A DNA stretch of 7,743 bases from Bacteriovoracaceae bacterium UBA4573 (GTDB lineage Bacteria > Bdellovibrionota > UBA1018 > UBA923). Shown here in pieces: positions 6,207 through 7,743 of this stretch (position 1 is its first letter; each line of letters begins with the position of its first letter). A program made the translations under genes and the position numbers. The notes beneath the pieces were generated by a model, which was not told the origin of the DNA, did no database searches, and saw only the letters and a list, made by a program, of their open reading frames with translations. The stretch spans positions 1 to 7,743 of the forward strand of contig DGKJ01000063.1 of assembly GCA_002387735.1 (NCBI GenBank), in the 5' to 3' direction.

Positions 6207-7184
6207 TTGAAATTTCTACACCTATTGCGAACCGCTCTGGTTTTGAGCGCGTTCAGTGTCTATTCGCTGCAGCCGACTTGGGCGGCCGAAATAAAACCTG
6301 ATTGCAACCAAGTCGTGCAAACCTCTGGTGTCAGAGGCAAACTTTCCCGTTGGTGGAAATTATTAAAAGCCCCTTTCGGAAAATCGCGATCCGAGGATCG
6401 CAGATTTTCGATTGATGTGCTGAATGCAGAAATTTCGGATTTGCCCTCGGAGGTACAAAAAAGAATTCTCGTCGATTTGTTACCTCAACTTCGGCCCTAC
6501 TCCGGTGAAGACCTTGTAGAGGTATTGCAGAAAGTGCGCGATGAAACGCGAGGTTATTTTTATTTAAATCTACGCCGCGGAATTACCAAAAAAATCGACA
6601 GTGTCACCCAAGAGAAACTACGTATGCTTTTAAGTCGTGAAGACCGTCGTGCTGCGGTGGAAATTCTCAACGACCGTTGGATGGTGGACGACTTAGATTT
6701 GCCGAAAGTTGAGTTAACTGAAGCAAATCTCGAACCCCAAGGTGATGGGCGAATCGTTCTTTGGAAACTGTGGGACCAACTAGAAGCAGACAAACTTGGA
6801 TTATACGATGCTCGCGAACTTTTGCTGCTCCTCGAACAAGTGCCAGTCGGGCATGCACGAGGGTTTAATGATCACGGGTTACCCCGCGGTGTCGAGCGAC
6901 GCACTGGTCGACTACCTTACGACCAATTTTTAGCAATCATGGGTGATTTCGCGCAAAAAACGGGGGTTAGGCTAGAACTCAAATCCATTCCGATGGATCT
7001 TCTAGTTACCGCGGTAATTTTAGACCGCCTGGCCCATCTTCCAAATGCTAGCGACGTTCAAAAACAGCGAGCGTTCGAAATGGCGGTTCTAATTTTTCGC
7101 GAATCGCGCCATTGGGAGAAAATCTCCCAGCCCGAGCAATGGAATTGGTTAGTATTCTTTCGGCGACTTGGGCATATCGATTAA
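6207..7184 (+). CDS. Uncharacterised secreted protein, probable TTG start
   Basis: I do not recognise this family. From the TTG at 6207 the product is 325 residues and begins with a convincing Sec signal peptide: MKFLHLLR, a hydrophobic core at 10-21, and likely cleavage after PTWA near 26. A periplasmic location is therefore likely. The mature part is mostly charged and helical-looking with no further membrane segment. It has a single Cys just after the signal (DCNQVV), not in a lipobox. The most distinctive stretch is near 220-250: HARGFNDHG, then LPRGVERRTGRLPYDQFLAIM. No catalytic motif is evident. TTG is preferred because GGGGGAG lies 7 nt upstream and the signal peptide then has normal length; an in-frame GTG at 6183 would add eight residues (MGKWGSDR) with a poor ribosome site. 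The gene diverges from the S46 peptidase and converges on the glycosylase, sharing TTAA with it at the stop codons. Confidence 0.75.
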   Translation: MKFLHLLRTALVLSAFSVYSLQPTWAAEIKPDCNQVVQTSGVRGKLSRWWKLLKAPFGKSRSEDRRFSIDVLNAEISDLPSEVQKRILVDLLPQLRPYSGEDLVEVLQKVRDETRGYFYLNLRRGITKKIDSVTQEKLRMLLSREDRRAAVEILNDRWMVDDLDLPKVELTEANLEPQGDGRIVLWKLWDQLEADKLGLYDARELLLLLEQVPVGHARGFNDHGLPRGVERRTGRLPYDQFLAIMGDFAQKTGVRLELKSIPMDLLVTAVILDRLAHLPNASDVQKQRAFEMAVLIFRESRHWEKISQPEQWNWLVFFRRLGHID

Positions 7185-7743
7185 AGAGCTTGTCCGTCTA
7201 AAAGTCGACGCGCAGTTTTAAAAATTTCGTCGAACATCGGTTCAGTTAGTCTTTTGGTGAAAGTATTTTGCTGGCTCGGGTGGTAGGAACCTAGCAGCCA
7301 GCGCCCGTGGGGCAACTGGGTGCAAACACCGTGGGAAAATTTTGGAATTTTTGTTTTTGGATCTATTCCCAAAGGCCCTGCCCGTAGAGTTTTGATCGCC
7401 TCTTTGTAGGCAATAGCTCCAAGCGCCAAAATCACGCGCACCCGGGAGAGATATTCGAACTCAGCCATAAGATTGGGCGCGCAGTTTTCAATTTCTTTTA
7501 AGGTCGGTTTATTCTCTGGAGGAGCGCAGTGAACGGTGGCCGAGATCCACGCATCACGAAGCTGCAAACCATCCGCGGCGTTTCGCGACTCAGGTTGACT
7601 GGCGAATCCCGCCTTGTAAAGAGCTCGGTAAAGCCAAAGCCCGGAGTTGTCACCGGTGAACATTCGACCTGTGCGATTCGCTCCGTGAGCCGCCGGCGCA
7701 AGACCTACCAGAAACAGCCGAGCGGCGGGGTCTCCGAAACTCG
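7181..7743 (-). CDS. Family 5 uracil-DNA glycosylase (UDGb type), N-terminus beyond the window
   Basis: This base-excision-repair enzyme removes uracil, and in studied family 5 members also other deaminated bases, from DNA. The frame is open through the right edge, giving 186 residues of the C-terminal part. Motif 1, GLAPAAHG followed by NRTGRMFTGD, starts about 13 residues into the visible part. It carries Ala where family 4 and family 1 enzymes have an acidic or polar catalytic residue, which is the family 5 hallmark. Motif 3 is YHPSQQNTFTKRLTEP. Cys in VHCAPPENKPT and in ENCAPNL fit two of the four [4Fe-4S] ligands; the other pair should lie off the window. An ATG at 7663 is not the start, because motif 1 extends upstream of it. 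The TAA stop overlaps the stop of the convergent gene. Identity as UDGb is strong; activity is inferred. Confidence 0.93.
   Translation of the reverse strand, partial: SFGDPAARLFLVGLAPAAHGANRTGRMFTGDNSGLWLYRALYKAGFASQPESRNAADGLQLRDAWISATVHCAPPENKPTLKEIENCAPNLMAEFEYLSRVRVILALGAIAYKEAIKTLRAGPLGIDPKTKIPKFSHGVCTQLPHGRWLLGSYHPSQQNTFTKRLTEPMFDEIFKTARRLLDGQAL

Noticed and set aside
7661..7663. ATG at 7663 as the start of the glycosylase
   Set aside because: The frame continues upstream through LFLVGLAPAAHG, the catalytic motif 1 of family 5 UDGs, so the true start is beyond the right edge.

Overview
The window comes from a Gram-negative bacterial chromosome with roughly balanced base composition. 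The evidence for an outer-membrane organism is a rimP-nusA-infB block beside a secreted S46-type periplasmic dipeptidyl-peptidase. The style of the proteins makes me lean tentatively towards Bdellovibrionota or a related former deltaproteobacterial lineage; this is an impression, not a phylogenetic result. I see no mobile element, CRISPR array, tRNA or rRNA.

Layout, left to right. Positions 1-3568 hold a tight minus-strand block read rimP -> nusA -> infB, with gaps of 12 and 17 nt. infB runs off the left edge. It encodes the N-terminal part of initiation factor IF-2 up to just before the G4 motif of its GTPase domain. This is the classical transcription/translation operon: RimP helps 30S maturation, NusA controls pausing, termination and antitermination, and IF-2 recruits initiator tRNA. 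A strong intrinsic terminator (3582-3620) points the same way and ends only 13 nt before the rimP start codon. Any rimP mRNA starting upstream must read through it, so it looks like a leader attenuator as well as, or instead of, a terminator for the upstream gene.

Positions 3738-6041 (minus) encode a 767-residue secreted S46 serine peptidase with its triad visible (His94, Asp238, Ser686) and a Gly at the S1 specificity position, as in DPP7 rather than DPP11. A 165-nt divergent intergenic region (6042-6206) separates it from a plus-strand gene (6207-7184). That gene probably starts at TTG and encodes a secreted protein of about 325 residues that I do not recognise. It ends tail to tail with a minus-strand family 5 uracil-DNA glycosylase (7181 to the right edge), the two stop codons overlapping in a shared TTAA. 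The glycosylase is cut by the right edge of the window, losing its N-terminus.

The coding content is mostly conventional. The points most worth checking are the terminator inside the rimP leader, the unidentified secreted protein with its C-tract/Shine-Dalgarno pairing possibility, and the predicted specificity of the S46 peptidase.
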